Source: Acanthaster planci
Taxonomy: Eukaryota > Echinodermata > Asteroidea > Valvatida > Acanthasteridae
DNA: 64,000 bases
Assembly: GCF_001949145.1 (NCBI RefSeq)
Contig: NW_019091443.1
Coordinates: 62,001 to 126,000, forward strand
Direction: 5' to 3'
The position numbers and the translations under genes are program-made. Positions 1 to 12,833 of this stretch are shown here, piece after piece. Under the pieces are notes generated by a model. The model was given only the letters and a program-made list of their open reading frames with translations, did not search any database and was not told where the DNA came from. Numbering within the stretch: position 1 is the first letter of the stretch; every line of letters starts with the position of its first letter.

Positions 1-1792
1 CCATTACTATTGTCATTAATTATTCACAACTAGTCAACGATTGATTATTAAAACCTCCACGCGACTGTCACGTAATGAAAGTAATTGCAAGTTTTCAGAA
101 TACTTTTAAAAGTCGCCTATACCGAATTAGCAATTTACGAGTTAAAATTTGGCCTGGTCAAATGCACCTGAAATTTCAAATTTATCAACACAATTTGTGT
201 TGATAAATTTTCAGTTTCAATCAATCAATTCATATCACATATAAGGTTCAGGAATTCTTACTCGCCTTCCCTTCCGCGGTTTCTTGTTATCACACTTCTC
301 TGAAACTGATTCTTAATTTTTAATTCACTGAAATCTTTCAGTTTACCTTTCAATGTAATACATGTACTCCTTCGTTTCTTTCAAATTACCGAAAACTTTT
401 AAACTTTCAAAACAATATACCCTTCTTGTTTATCATCTTCTCCTATTAACTTCTCTCGATTTTCTGTTAATCTTAAATTCGTAACATCTCCTTGTAATAT
501 CGACTTCTCAGAATCTGAATCTTTTCTTTATTCTATTTTAATCTCTAAAGTCTCAACATCTTCGTTAAATTCTGTTCAGTTAATATTCAAAATTCTCTTC
601 CAACCTCTTGAATTCTGAGTTTCTCTTATCAACTCTCAAATTCCTTCATTAACTTCTAAATTCCTTAACAAATCCAATTTCATTAAACACACTCCTTATT
701 CAACAATTCTCAGATATCCTTCGATTTTTTTAAAACTATGAGCACATTCATATAAATGAATTACAGCCTTAAAACTCGTTCAATTTTCCAAATTCCTTTT
801 CAATCTTCAAATGTAAAAGACTGCTTGTCACATTTTTGATATTCTGTACAATTATTTTACTTGGCATGCAGTCGAAAATTCACTAGCAAAAGGACACTGA
901 CCAAATTCTACATCACACCAAAATCCTTCAGAACTTAACAAACATCCATATTGTTTTTATACATTTATAATGATGTGCTGTCGCCAGTTTCAATTCTTCA
1001 AGCGTCTTGAACAGCTACAAAAAAGGACCCTCAGACTTCCACATTAAAGATGCCGGTCCACCTTTGTGTTGTGTTGAAGTTCTCCCTCATCAGTAGCTGA
1101 GAACTCCCAAAACTTGTGCCGTAGTCAGCATCTTCAGAAAATGTCTTGAGGAAATTCTAGGCATGCAAAATACCAACAAAATCTGCAGTTGTTGCCTGTT
1201 AAGGCTTCGGGCCAACAGGATACTTCGACGTGGACCGCAGGCAACTTGGTCCTCTCTCAACGAGGTCTGGCGAATAACTGCCAGTAGTATTTAGGCACAG
1301 CCCAAAACAGGCCACACCAACACTCCACCAGTCACTCTTATTGCTACACCATGGTACATGATTGTAACAAAGACACCCTAAAATACCTCAGTAGTACTGA
1401 GTATTACTGAATATTCATAATTGAACTTACATCCAAAACTGAATCTACACATTGCACAATGACTAAAAGAAAAACCAAACTGAATTCAAAATTAGAAACA
1501 TGATGAAACAATTAGTCACTTATGGCATTCCCCCCCCCCCCGATATTTTGGTTCTGGATCCGTCCCTGGCTTGGGTAGGTCTTATAAACGTCCCAGTAAG
1601 ACTGCTTAAGGCCACTCACAGCAAATAGTGAAAAAACGATGATGAGAATCATACCAGAAAGGCGTGTGTAAAATATCTATAATTACCAATTGCTTGTGCG
1701 TCTGTGTCCCATTTATGTAAGGCAAAGGTTGCGTTACGCTCCACCTAAGGTCCTTTAAGGTCATCCATTCCTATGGACGTTTTTGGAACCCA
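1..1792. other. Intergenic spacer 3' of the FkbM gene, with a G-poor tract
   Basis: No coding exon was recognised here. Roughly 250-830 is strikingly poor in G and rich in short TTC, CTT and AAT words, so the + strand is pyrimidine/A-rich. It looks like a decayed tandem array or a strand-asymmetric spacer. A run of about 12 C lies near 1530. The interval 1000-1300 has more even composition, with many stops in both directions. No convincing polyadenylation signal for the minus-strand gene was found in the few hundred bases beyond its stop codon. Confidence 0.5.
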
Positions 1793-4700
1793 TTAAGGAA
1801 ATGGTGTCTTAGAAATACATTCATCCAAATCTACCAGTTTAAAGCCCGAAGTTTCAACCAGGTAGTCCATCATGAACACGGAGTTCATGTAAGTATCTGA
1901 TAAGTCGGTGTCCAGGCTGAGCACTCCCCCTTTGTTCTTGACGAGGACATTGTGGATCAGACGAAGGGCTTTGGGGACACGATCTACATCACGGTAGCGA
2001 TGGTAGTTGTCAAACGTCAGTTCCTCCGGGGATCCTTAATGGCAGACAAAGCTATGTAGTAAATACTAGACCACTTTATATGTTGAGAAAGAGTGAGCGG
2101 GAAGTTGTCTTTATCCTGTCAAGAGACAGTTCTCTTACAGATAAACTTGAAGGACAGGGAATTTTTATTCAGCATAGGGTCATGGTTAAAAATAAAAATC
2201 ACGAAAAAAAGAAATGAGTTATACATGTAATGTAACTTTTGTTATTTGTAGATAACCAATGCATGCGTGCACCAAAACACTTGCCTATGCAAATGGTTAG
2301 GGAAAGTGATACGTTATTGTAGCAGTAAAATATTTTCGTCAATAGGGCAAACGTCTCACCTATTCTTTTTATCCAACCACTACCGAGCTTCAGCATTGAA
2401 GAGCATCTACCAGTGGCGTATCGGGGAGAGGGGCAGGGGGCAACCACTGCCCCCCCCCCCTCCCAATATTTTTTACAATTTATACCAAAACCCTAAGAAA
2501 CCAACACCATGAAAAAAGCAAGGAGGCCCTGAGTAATTAAGGATATTGATAATTCTACTCCCCAACATTATGTTGAATGAGCCCGAAGCCGCACTCGCTT
2601 TTGAATTTGCCCCCCCCCCGCACACACACGCACTCACAAGCTGGATAGGCCGCTGACACCTACTCGGATTGTGTGGCCGATTCATCGTGCGAATCTAAAT
2701 GTGACACTAGCGTAAAATTCGTTGTGCTACTGATTGTATTTTGTGACTCAGATTTTTCCAGTGTAATATTTGTATTTTTGATGGGGACCAGTCTAGGCAC
2801 ATATAATCACTGTTCGCATTATGATATTTTTAGGCTTAGGCTTAAAAACCATGAAGGGCCTCGATATCCAGCACATTTATCTCGCCATTCCCGATGACCT
2901 TCCTGATATAAAGTGATATTTAAGCTCTGACTATCAACTTGGGCAAGTTTGAATGAGATAATTAGCAATCGCGATACCAATATATTTATTGTTCCACGCT
3001 TAATGTCTTCATTGTACAGCGCATTTGAACATATCTATATGAAATTTGCGCTTTATAAATGAATAAATTGTTATTATTATTGTTATTATTATTATTGTTA
3101 CCAGTATAAGGGGACAAAAGCTACCTTTTAATCCTGGTAGTCGCGCTACAGGTTGCACAATCCTTAGTCCCCTTGTGGCTGCCTGTCTAATCATCTTCAG
3201 GTTTATATCTTCCACCGTTGGCAGGTAATAAGACGACACCATGCCAATCTCCTCAAGACGTAAGATGGCACTTATCAGCTCCAGTCGGATCCACTCTGAG
3301 CGCATCAGCTCCAGGTGACCAGGGGGCAGAGGTCCGTCCTCCCGGATCCCGATGTTGAAGTGCTCGGCCCAGGACTTCACAGCTTCGGGGTACAGCTGAG
3401 CAAAGTCTCCGAAGACGAACAACGTGGTAGGGACTCGGGGCTTGTGGGCAGCGAGAGTTGAAACCACCGCGTGTGCTCGCTTGTAATTCATTCCCACAGC
3501 AACGACCACGGCTACTGAGCCGCTTGCACAACGCGAGTAAATCTTGCCAGCCCCACCAGGAGTGTTAAACGGAACCTGCACAACAGAAGAATTACCAACT
3601 TAAATTAAGGAATAAATTCCGACCGGGAATGTATACGTTTACTGGAGCTGCATTAGTTGGATTACTATCGTGATGACGCAAAATTCGTATTTGTCCATTC
3701 CTATGTGTACGTTCCATCTCCATGCATGTTTATGCATTCATGGTATAAGTACAATCAGTATACATGTACCTCGAGAACAAAGTAAGATATTGCATCCCTG
3801 TCGGTTGGTTTCTGTGCCTTTAATATCTGACAAGAGGCTACACTTCACACAGTGAAAACACATACTAACCTTGACAGGGTTCAAATCTTCGATATCGCCA
3901 AATGATCTCCTCTCACCCGCCCAGGATATCATATTCATCCCAAGTTTTTGAATATCCTCGCGGATCTTATCCTTCTCCTCCTGGGCCCAGCCAGACGGTT
4001 GATAGTCGTGATATTCGCCGTAGTATCTGTCCAGAAAGACAAAAGTAAATTGTGCCGATAATTGGCAGATGAGCCTGGTTGATTAATTGGGAGAAGTTCA
4101 GCGTAGATGGGGCTGAAGGTACTCGACGACGAAGGTTGCACTTTGTGTAGGGTCAAGGCAAAGGTTCATTTCGATATATTCCGCTCGTGGTAAAGCTTGT
4201 TGGTTGACACCTATATTTCCATGGCCAATGCACGGGAAACTGCACAGTTTTCAGGGTGAGAGTTGGGGTTTGTACAGGCCTCCTATTTCGTAAATGGACC
4301 CAAGGGAGATAGCCGAAAAAGACTAACATGTCCCAACTTCGCGAAAAATCTGCATCTATCTTTAGTCAGTCGAAATATTAATGTTTATTTTAACATGGCT
4401 GTCTATCTGATTATGGAGGACTTTTCCTGCGATCAGTGCGACTGTACTAGAACTAGCCCTAAAACCTGCAGACGGTCTCTCTTTCAGATGTATTTATACA
4501 GGCTCGTTTCGAAGTGTGAAAACACACTGCTGACATGTTCGGGGTTTAGTCACATGAACTATCGAATATCTAAGACTATTTGTAACAAGAACCTTTTACC
4601 AACAATTTCTTTATAGCATTTGGAATCTATTCACAAGTACTTCTTTCAACCAGGAAAAAAATAGTGAGCACGAGGGTTTTGGGTTCATACATATATGAGA

Positions 4701-7700
4701 ATCTCTGCAACGACATTACGGGCATATGGGCACGTACAAATTTAGTTGAAAAACGGTTGTGCTTATCATTACGGGAAGGCACGCAATTTTTCCTCACACA
4801 GGCACTAGTGAGCATAAGCTACACATCGTCTCTGTTATTTCTGAAAAGAATGCATGGAAGCTTTTACATTGCCGCATATAAATGGAGAAAGTCTTTGAAC
4901 GGGGGCCGGTACGAAGGGGTCTGCCGTCTTTCCTTGCCATCACTCAGGGGTACTTGTGCACGGAAGCCACAGATTTACTATCCGAGGATGTGACGTTTCT
5001 GTACATGTATATATGTACTTGATGAACCTCCTGCTTTTAGTGTATCTGTGGATCAGGTTGACTCCGATGGGTAATAACACACATCTGTGGGGAATGGTTA
5101 CAGCCACTATTTAATAACATCCATGCACACGAGTTATTTCAAGGCGAAGTAAAGTAGGCACAGCCTAACTTACTTATCAATGTATTCTTCAAAGACATTG
5201 CTGTCTATCATATTCCGCAGGATGTCGTATTCAGCGCCTTCGACGTCCAGCTTGAAGATGATGTAATCCTCAGGAGAGAATGTCTCCGCAATCCATTTGG
5301 AAAGATCAATGACTGGAATTGTTTTCCGGACGGATAGTTTTCGGCTTCCACCTGTTGCCGTCAGAACAAATTTAACGAATTACAAGTGCTTTGCAGTGAA
5401 TTAGATGCAACATCCATTAACACGAATCAATATTACAAATTTATACATTACACTTGTATAGGATTTTTTTAAACCTTTGGAACACGTATATGTTCATGCC
5501 CCTCACTTAGATTGTGCGCATGCGTACTGAATCCCACTATAGCCAGAAGCCAGTAAAATGGCTTTTGACTCGGACGGGTGGACCACAAAAGTAGGCCTAA
5601 TCGATCAACATCAAGCTCAGAAAATGCTGTTTGCCCCTTATTTCCATACCGATTAGTATTTAAACACTCAAAGTCCCTTTCCCAAAATCCGGACATCTCA
5701 TTATTGACCGCTGGCATACTTGTGCGGAAATTTGAATCCACATGAAAAACGAACTACATTTCAGACAAATGGCTCTCGATCTTGAAAAAAATTAACTGAT
5801 ACCAAAAAAAATCAGTCTTCCAGGCAGTATCACCGATGATCTGAGGGGAATTCGACAAAAATGTGAAAAGTGTGTACTAAGTAAGGTGAAAAACACGAAA
5901 AATGACGAAAATGGGTCCCAATGAGAAACGAAGTGAATTTGAAAACACGGTGTTCTTCCTGGAAGTAATAACCTTTTTTGTAAATAAGAGTTACTGGTAT
6001 TTCATGTGGCATCAAAATTATTTGAAGGTAAACTCGGCAAATTGTGAAAAATAGACATACAGCTAGTTAAAAAACGAAAATTTTTCAGAATTATAATTTG
6101 TCGAAAAATTGACATTTTCCACTTTCTTTAATTTTTTCCAGCGATTTTTTCCCCAGAAGCTATTAAATATCACCATTTGATAGACTCTTGGCAATTTATT
6201 CACACACGAGGTCTTCAAGGGAAATGGCAGTACAATCCCCCATATCGGTCATCACTGATATACGTCGTCTGCTAGAATAATTTTTTTAGGCCGACCTTAT
6301 TTCACTTTTGCGCATGCGCGAATCCACAAACTAAATGCATGCACAGTCTATGGGGACCGAACATACGTGGGAAATATATCTACACCTTTAGGTATATAAT
6401 AGAAACAGACAGTGAGGATTGGGGACGGGAACGATTCTATTCTAATATGTCAAAAGCGTTTCACTCAAAATGACCTTTCCCAAACGCAAAGTTAAAGTAA
6501 ACATCCTAGTTTGTATCCATTATGTGTGTACATATTTTCAAAAAAATATTTGCAAACCTTATACTGCGCCCATTGCTTTAGGAAAGAAAAAATAACAGAT
6601 GTCAAACGTGCACAAGTATTTATGCAAAGTAAATACAGCTTAGTTAACGAATGCCGGCTGTTTTTCCTACCTGTATTGTTAGCACGCCCAATTACTTCCC
6701 CAGCTTTATTCGCCCAAGCACGACTGTGTTTAATTTGATACGTGACTTGGGCACAACTCACAAGTAACTGACCGGATCGACGCAGCGAGCTTCCGGAACC
6801 CTCGCTCTGTCATTAGGCCGTCCTATCACGTTCGACAATTTTTTAGAAGAATAATTCCCAACTGAAACCTCCCAAAGAAACACTTGATTTTTTCCTTTGT
6901 CTTCCTTAAGTAATATTTAGGAAAAGTTATCTGGAGATGATAACTTTTGGTAAAAAAACAGAATTTTATTAACGACCGATATCGTACCTAGGTCTCCTTG
7001 TTCATGCATGTTTGTTTTCACCTCCCGTGCTTCCGTGAAAAACAAATTGTACAACGTTGCAAAGAATTAATACTTACAGTCGATGGTTTCCAGATTCCGT
7101 TGAGTTGATATTACGCAGTTGTTGTCAACAAAATTTAAATAAAATATTAAAATCTTTCGTAAAAGTAGAATGTTGCTTTAAATTCATGACCTTATAAATT
7201 ATAAAAGTGTGTGAAATATTTTAATATGTTTTTATTTCGGCTTTTACCTACAGATTACGATAAAATTTCAAACCGTAAATGTTCATCTGCGTACGAGACT
7301 GCCTCATTGCGCTGTTCTTCATGTATTTTAGGTGTTCGGAAGTGATGGGTCAATTCTTGCCAGGATATTGTTGCGTGTCCTGCTTATTGGTCTCTGACGC
7401 TGTCAACAATCACTCCAGTTTAACACAAATCGCCGTTCCGGGCAAGAATGCTCTGTTTATTCTCCAAACGTCAAAACAAAGCTGTTTACGCACACAAGCT
7501 CCAGACACGTGATGTCTGCGGGGACTGCGCAGGCACGAGGCGGGAAAACCGCAGGCCGTCCGCATACCAGCGGGGGCATCCATCTAGCTCCATGCGAGTC
7601 CGAGCTGGCGCTCCTACCGACCGAATCCGCCGGGGCTACAATATGTCTCTTTTAGGTCAGGTAATTTTTCAGTTTCTGTACATTGATATACTAGCAAACA

Positions 7701-10395
7701 TTTTCCAAAGGCCCTTTTCCGAGTTGGGTTTTAAGAAGTAACTGAACGAAAAAAATATCACAAATTCTAAAATCTTTGCACGTTATTTTCTTTTCCAAGG
7801 GTTCCGGAAGCGCGCCATCAGGGGTCAACTTTCAGGCTCTGTTGTGAGAAGTTTGCCACAATGAGAGTAGACGTCGCGGCTTAATTGAAAGACGCATGTG
7901 AAGGAATATATTGATGAATGTATTAGGGAAATTGTCTCAAGTAAAGCAAGCTCTGTGAAGTAAAAGGCTGGACGTCTGTGTGCTGCTGCTGTTAGTTCGC
8001 ATTTGTGTTGAAACATAAATGTTTATTCCGCTCGCGCAAGATTTCACAACAGCATAGCAAGAGGTGCATGTCTCATTTCGTGCGCTTTGATCGTAAAATA
8101 CGGTGTCGTATTTGTTGACCAATTTTAGGGAATGAAAGCAAACCATGGAATTTTTATGACAGATCCAAAATTAAAAATCGCAAAATTAATGAAGCATATC
8201 GAATGTTAAGATAACATTGCTAATTGTCCATGGGTCATAGCTCAAATCTGCCTCGGAGCTGTTCGTGGATCGAGAGAGCTGCAACACAAGTGTCTCAGGT
8301 CCAGTTTGTTTCTCACGGATGTGAATCTCGATCAGCGATCCTAACGCTGGTTCGCACCATCCATTATGCGGTGTATGGTATCCGTAAACCAATGATGGAT
8401 CGCTGATCATGATCTGGATCCGTGTAAAACAAACATGACCTCAATTGTTGGAACCAAAATGGTGGAAATGGACGATTAGCACACATACCTGCATGCTGTA
8501 CGGCACACATAAAGAGAGCCATTTTAGTCCAAAGTCTGAAGTTGGCGCTACTCTCTATATATACATTTCTGAGGCAGATGTTTCGGTTTCACAAACTTTT
8601 ACAGTTTGTATGATATTTATAACTAGCCCTTGGCCTATGTATGCACCTGTTTTGTTATTTTTCCGTTCTGATCCGAACGCGTATAGTGTGCCACCTCCCC
8701 ACTGCATATCGGCGCCTGCATTCAGACCTTTGCTTGGTCCCCATACCATCTCAGAATATGCCGTCATGTTACCTGAAAAGAAATCAAAAGAGAATACAGA
8801 ACGATTTTTCCAGCTTCCTGCCACATGCATCGTCTTAAGGTGGGGATTTCCATAGGAGTCTACGCCATTTCCAAACCACAGTCCCAACTTGAGAACACGG
8901 GCTAATCTTTCTCTCTCTCCAGCAGTCCATAACCAGTTCATGACGTCACAGCCAGAACACAGTCTCAGCACATGCATGATATAACTGCAAATACAATGTT
9001 TATTGCTTCATTGAGCTTTTGCACGCTTTCAGAATATTAAAAGGCCCTGACAAGAAGGGAAAAGCAAAAACAAAACAAACCCAAAACCAATAATGAACAT
9101 TGCCATTTACCACCATAACGTTAAAAATGATGGACAAAATAACTTCTAACCGTCTTTGCCTGCCACGCCAACTGGACAGTGCAGATGGTGTTTATCGTAT
9201 GGCTCGAAATAGGGTGACAATCGTTCATCAATTTCGAACGAGTGGATGGTGAAATCTCTTGCCCCGGGATACGTCTCGCGAAAAAGTTGAACAGTGGATG
9301 CAACATTAGCACCACAGTCAAGAAAGATTTTCCTTGGTTTTGGAGGGAGCGTCCTGATATCATCCTTGTCTTTTTTCCGAAGCTGTGGTATATGGTTGAT
9401 TTTTGAATCAGCATCGGCTCTACTGCAAGCAAATGAAAATATCTATATGAGCAAATTACAGAGTAGACGGCAGAATAGGCAAAAAGGAACGATTTCAAAA
9501 GCTGGGAATGGGTCGCTGGACACCATCACTTGCGGCATTATCGTGCCGCACTATTCACCAGTTGGAGGTTCTGACATCCTCGATCTCTTGGTTTTTATGC
9601 AGTCCCGCTGCCATTAAACTGCTCTCAGATACAGTATTGCAATTTTTAGATTATTGTAGCTAACTGTGCTATAGCTAGGTTGTGGGAAAGGATTTATTGT
9701 AAATAACTTTATTTACTGGTTATTGTATCAAAGGAACTAAATCGAAGCACCATTTGAAATATATTGAATAGTAGACATATTCAAGTGAAGTATTTTCAAA
9801 GCTTCAAACTGACAATGCCATGTCCATGAATACGGTAAAAAAAATAAATAATAATCAAATTTGTCTAGGACAACTCTTTTCCTAAAGATTAAAGACATTT
9901 TATAAGGTGTTGGAATCGGAATAAGACCGACAGCTTATTCTTCCGACACTGTAAAAATTTCGGCAATTTGAGAGTTGTTTAAAGTTAGAGTTCTTCAACG
10001 TAATCATCTTTAGTCAAGCAAGTATTCATTAATTTAATTTTTTTGTTTCATCCCGACATCTGTGCACAGAGAGGCAAGTTATTTAGAGCTGTACGTGGAG
10101 TTGGAACTTTGTTACCTAACACTTGTTACTGTCCTGTATCTACTACTTAGAGGTGGGCCTTTCAATGTCTTCTTTTTTGCCCGAGTCGTACGTAGCCAAA
10201 GTAAACTCACCCATGCATTCTAGCATCAGCTTGGGCTATATATTTTGTCTGCACATGTTCCACTGTTTCTGTTAGCTGATGGCCACTCCAACGTCCAAAA
10301 CTCAATCCCGAGTTGCCTATGAACAGGGATGGGAGCAGGCCGAGCACAAAGCCCATGACCAAGCCTAAAAGAGCCGATCGAATTGAAAGTCGCAT
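1793..10395 (-). CDS. FkbM-family methyltransferase with a C-terminal NodB-like domain, type II membrane protein (7 exons)
   Basis: Joined CDS on the minus strand: 10395-10211, 9422-9151, 8772-8647, 5351-5174, 4026-3870, 3575-3125, 2034-1793. The total is 1,611 nt, 536 residues plus TAA, with every junction GT-AG and in phase. The ATG at 10395 is the first in frame after an upstream in-frame TAA. Residues about 8-28 form one hydrophobic segment after a short basic N-terminus, which predicts a Golgi/ER signal anchor. Residues about 93-290 match the FkbM methyltransferase domain: SAM-binding FLDCGAN (95-101), acidic-loop SFEIDERL (123-130), KLDVEGAEYDIL (228-239) and YYGEYHD in exon 5. The family usually O-methylates sugars or small metabolites; the substrate here is unknown. 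Residues about 326-536 follow the order of NodB deacetylase motifs (TLFVFG, GHLELMR, YYLP, GGVLSLD) but lack the expected Asp/His ligands. That domain call is my inference; the FkbM call is firm. Confidence 0.85.
2411..2655. mobile_element. hAT-like MITE (245 bp) in the last intron of the FkbM gene
   Basis: The left end reads CAGTGGCGTATCGG. The right end, read inward, is CAGCGGCCTATCC, giving imperfect terminal inverted repeats. The flanking 8-mers GCATCTAC (2403-2410) and ACACCTAC (2656-2663) agree at 6 of 8 bases, as an aged 8-bp target-site duplication would. Long C runs at about 2451 and 2611 belong to the element. There is no transposase ORF, so it is non-autonomous. The CAGTGGCGTA start is shared with the element at 59532. 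Confidence 0.6.
2985..3110 (+). mobile_element. SINE/LINE-type 3' tail ending in a (TTA)n microsatellite
   Basis: The segment contains paired GCGC cores (CAGCGCATTTGAACAT and TTTGCGCTTTATAAATG) followed by AATAAATTGTTATTATTATTG. This arrangement, GCGC hairpin then TATAAAT then an ATT/TTA repeat, is a common 3' tail of retroposed elements in animals. No tRNA-like head with a B box was recognised upstream, so I call it a 5'-truncated retroposon tail. It sits in the last intron of the minus-strand gene. Confidence 0.45.
6780..7845 (+). mobile_element. DNA transposon copy 1 (about 1.07 kb) in an FkbM-gene intron
   Basis: The segment matches 13744..14577 in reverse orientation over most of its length. 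Shared landmarks are the GCTTCCGGAACC ends, a GTCGATGGTTTCCAGATTCCG block near 7080, a CATCTGCGTACGAGA block near 7285 and the right end TCAGGGGTCAACTTTCAGGCTCT. Relative to copy 2 it has roughly 300 extra GC-richer bases at about 7352-7640, either a nested insertion here or a deletion in the other copy. The short ORFs inside are not related to a recognised transposase. It appears to be a non-autonomous element of unassigned superfamily. The left boundary is uncertain because the outer terminal repeat is diverged. Confidence 0.6.
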
Positions 10396-10743
10396 ATTGC
10401 TGTATGCGAAGAGGCAAACGACAACAAATAATTATGTCATTAACAGGTTGCAGAATAAACACCGCAGTTGATATCACACTCGGCATTCGAAGCGATGGGC
10501 TTGATATCTTAAGCATTCCTAGTTTTAACCACATGAAAATAAGTTGGGCGTAAACTCTGAATAAATCTCCAACTATTACAGCCCTCGTCGATTCCTTTTC
10601 TGATGACCAGCCGTTTGCTTGGTTCCCAGACAGAACGACACTTCATCAGGAAAGGCCATCTTCAAATATAATCTGCTCCTTTGACGTCACAATCGTATTT
10701 TTTTTACAAGTGGCTTCTAACACTGTAGTTATATATAGTTAGT
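10396..10743. other. 5' flank of the FkbM gene
   Basis: This interval should contain the promoter and 5' UTR of the minus-strand gene. No TATA box at a persuasive distance was identified. A perfect palindromic CRE (TGACGTCA) is present at 10682-10689. The segment ends at an assembly gap. Confidence 0.4.
10682..10689. promoter_or_regulatory. CRE/ATF consensus upstream of the FkbM gene
   Basis: TGACGTCA is the perfect palindromic cAMP-response element recognised by CREB/ATF bZIP factors. It lies 287 bp upstream of the minus-strand start codon, a plausible proximal-promoter position. A single 8-mer can occur by chance, so this is a candidate only. Confidence 0.3.
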
Positions 10744-11362
10744 NNNNNNNNNNNNNNNNNNNNNNNNNNNNNNNNNNNNNNNNNNNNNNNNNNNNNNNNN
10801 NNNNNNNNNNNNNNNNNNNNNNNNNNNNNNNNNNNNNNNNNNNNNNNNNNNNNNNNNNNNNNNNNNNNNNNNNNNNNNNNNNNNNNNNNNNNNNNNNNNN
10901 NNNNNNNNNNNNNNNNNNNNNNNNNNNNNNNNNNNNNNNNNNNNNNNNNNNNNNNNNNNNNNNNNNNNNNNNNNNNNNNNNNNNNNNNNNNNNNNNNNNN
11001 NNNNNNNNNNNNNNNNNNNNNNNNNNNNNNNNNNNNNNNNNNNNNNNNNNNNNNNNNNNNNNNNNNNNNNNNNNNNNNNNNNNNNNNNNNNNNNNNNNNN
11101 NNNNNNNNNNNNNNNNNNNNNNNNNNNNNNNNNNNNNNNNNNNNNNNNNNNNNNNNNNNNNNNNNNNNNNNNNNNNNNNNNNNNNNNNNNNNNNNNNNNN
11201 NNNNNNNNNNNNNNNNNNNNNNNNNNNNNNNNNNNNNNNNNNNNNNNNNNNNNNNNNNNNNNNNNNNNNNNNNNNNNNNNNNNNNNNNNNNNNNNNNNNN
11301 NNNNNNNNNNNNNNNNNNNNNNNNNNNNNNNNNNNNNNNNNNNNNNNNNNNNNNNNNNNNNN
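10744..11362. other. Assembly gap (619 N) flanked by short inverted sequences
   Basis: Unknown sequence. The left edge ends ATATATAGTTAGT and the right edge begins ACTAACTTTATAT; these are inverted relative to one another. A hairpin-forming or inverted-repeat element may have broken the assembly. Any protein reading through the gap is an artefact. Confidence 0.9.
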
Positions 11363-12825
11363 ACTAACTTTATATGGCCGTCGGTACAAAAGTAAAAGAG
11401 TAATTCACAGAGTGTTAAAATTCCACACAGCTATCATAATACCAGATTATAACACACGTGCTCCTAAATGCTAAATTAAATATAACCCCATTTAAATTGA
11501 TTGGGCAAACGTCCATTTCGAAGGAATTTGAGGTACAATCGAAAATCAACCAAAATGTGATATTCTACTAACATACAAGTTGAAGGCCAAATGGAACTGT
11601 CTAGGCATAACGGCTATGCGATTTACCGAGGAAAAAATGGAATATGGCTCATTGTGATGAGTACATTACGGGGAACCATCTACGTCGCAATGTTAGCCTT
11701 TATGTACATGCGGATGTAGATAGATACATATAGCCAACGCTGGCCAATCATGGGATTTATCTCACGAATCCAAGCATTAGTAAAGACATTTTGTTCTCTT
11801 GTACAATTATTGACAACAGTGAATGAACGTATTGTGGTCTGAGTCGGAGAAACGACTCAACAGGTGGAGAGTCCTCGCCCAGTCAAACCAAAGAATCCTA
11901 ACTTTTTGTCCTTTCTCCTTAACTGAATTACACTTAAAATTTTGCTCTTGTACTGATGACCATGCAGCTTTAGTTTGCCAACCATTGGGATGGAAAAGCT
12001 ACGACTATTACTAGGATCCCCTTCTAGTTACACACAGACCTCGGGGCGCATACACGTGCAATGAACCTATTACCAGTCCGTGTGTTTATAATATCGACCA
12101 TATAATTACGTATTCTAACACTCCATCCTCGAAACGTTCTATCTTGTTCAAATTATCTCACTGATCCAGAATATTATTTACAGATGCATATTTGCATTAG
12201 AGTAGCGTTTTACGCACGAACGTGCGACAATTTGCTCTTGAATATAACTGTTTGTCCTCCTAATTAACAAACATACCAAATTACTGTCACTCTGTTAGAA
12301 CAAAGTATATCATTCAGTTGAAAACTCGTCAATTTTTACGCTCATCTCCATTAACCACGCTAAAACGCAATAGAAAACTTCACCCCACATCTCGTTAACT
12401 CCATGGTGACCAATCTATCAACAAAAGTTCCTACTATCAAAGGGCAGCGTTGAAGTACATGTAACTCTCATAATCAGCAACGCTGAAAAGATGGATCTTT
12501 TCATTGCTATCCAGTGGTTCTCTTTTCATATGTAAAATTGGTTAGACATCGCATATTCAGTCAGACTTCCTATTCAAATATTAGCCACAGCATGCATCTA
12601 TGTTATACCATATTCTCTAGCTAAACGCATGTATTTGTTTACAAAATATTATTGTATTGGATTGCATGTAAGTACATGTATACTGAGTATTAATTGTGGC
12701 AAATTTCATGCTACAGAGCCCTAGTGGGATATTCAGAGGCTTAAACAAATTTATCAAGTCAGCGCAGTAAGATAGTAGTGAGTCACTTTTCAGATAGCCT
12801 GTTCTGGATCTGAGTTTAACTTAAT
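11363..12825. other. Intergenic, no gene recognised
   Basis: AT-rich sequence with short uninformative reading frames (longest about 60 codons). There are no splice-consistent exons with recognisable protein similarity and no obvious tandem repeats. Confidence 0.5.
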
Positions 12826-12833
12826 GTGCCAAA

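Noticed and set aside
7279-7741. Frames inside transposon copy 1 as a transposase
   Set aside because: No recognisable DDE-type motifs, and the frames are not preserved in the inverted copy.
10739-11389. Long minus-strand frame across the first gap
   Set aside because: It is almost entirely N; only a few real codons exist at each edge.
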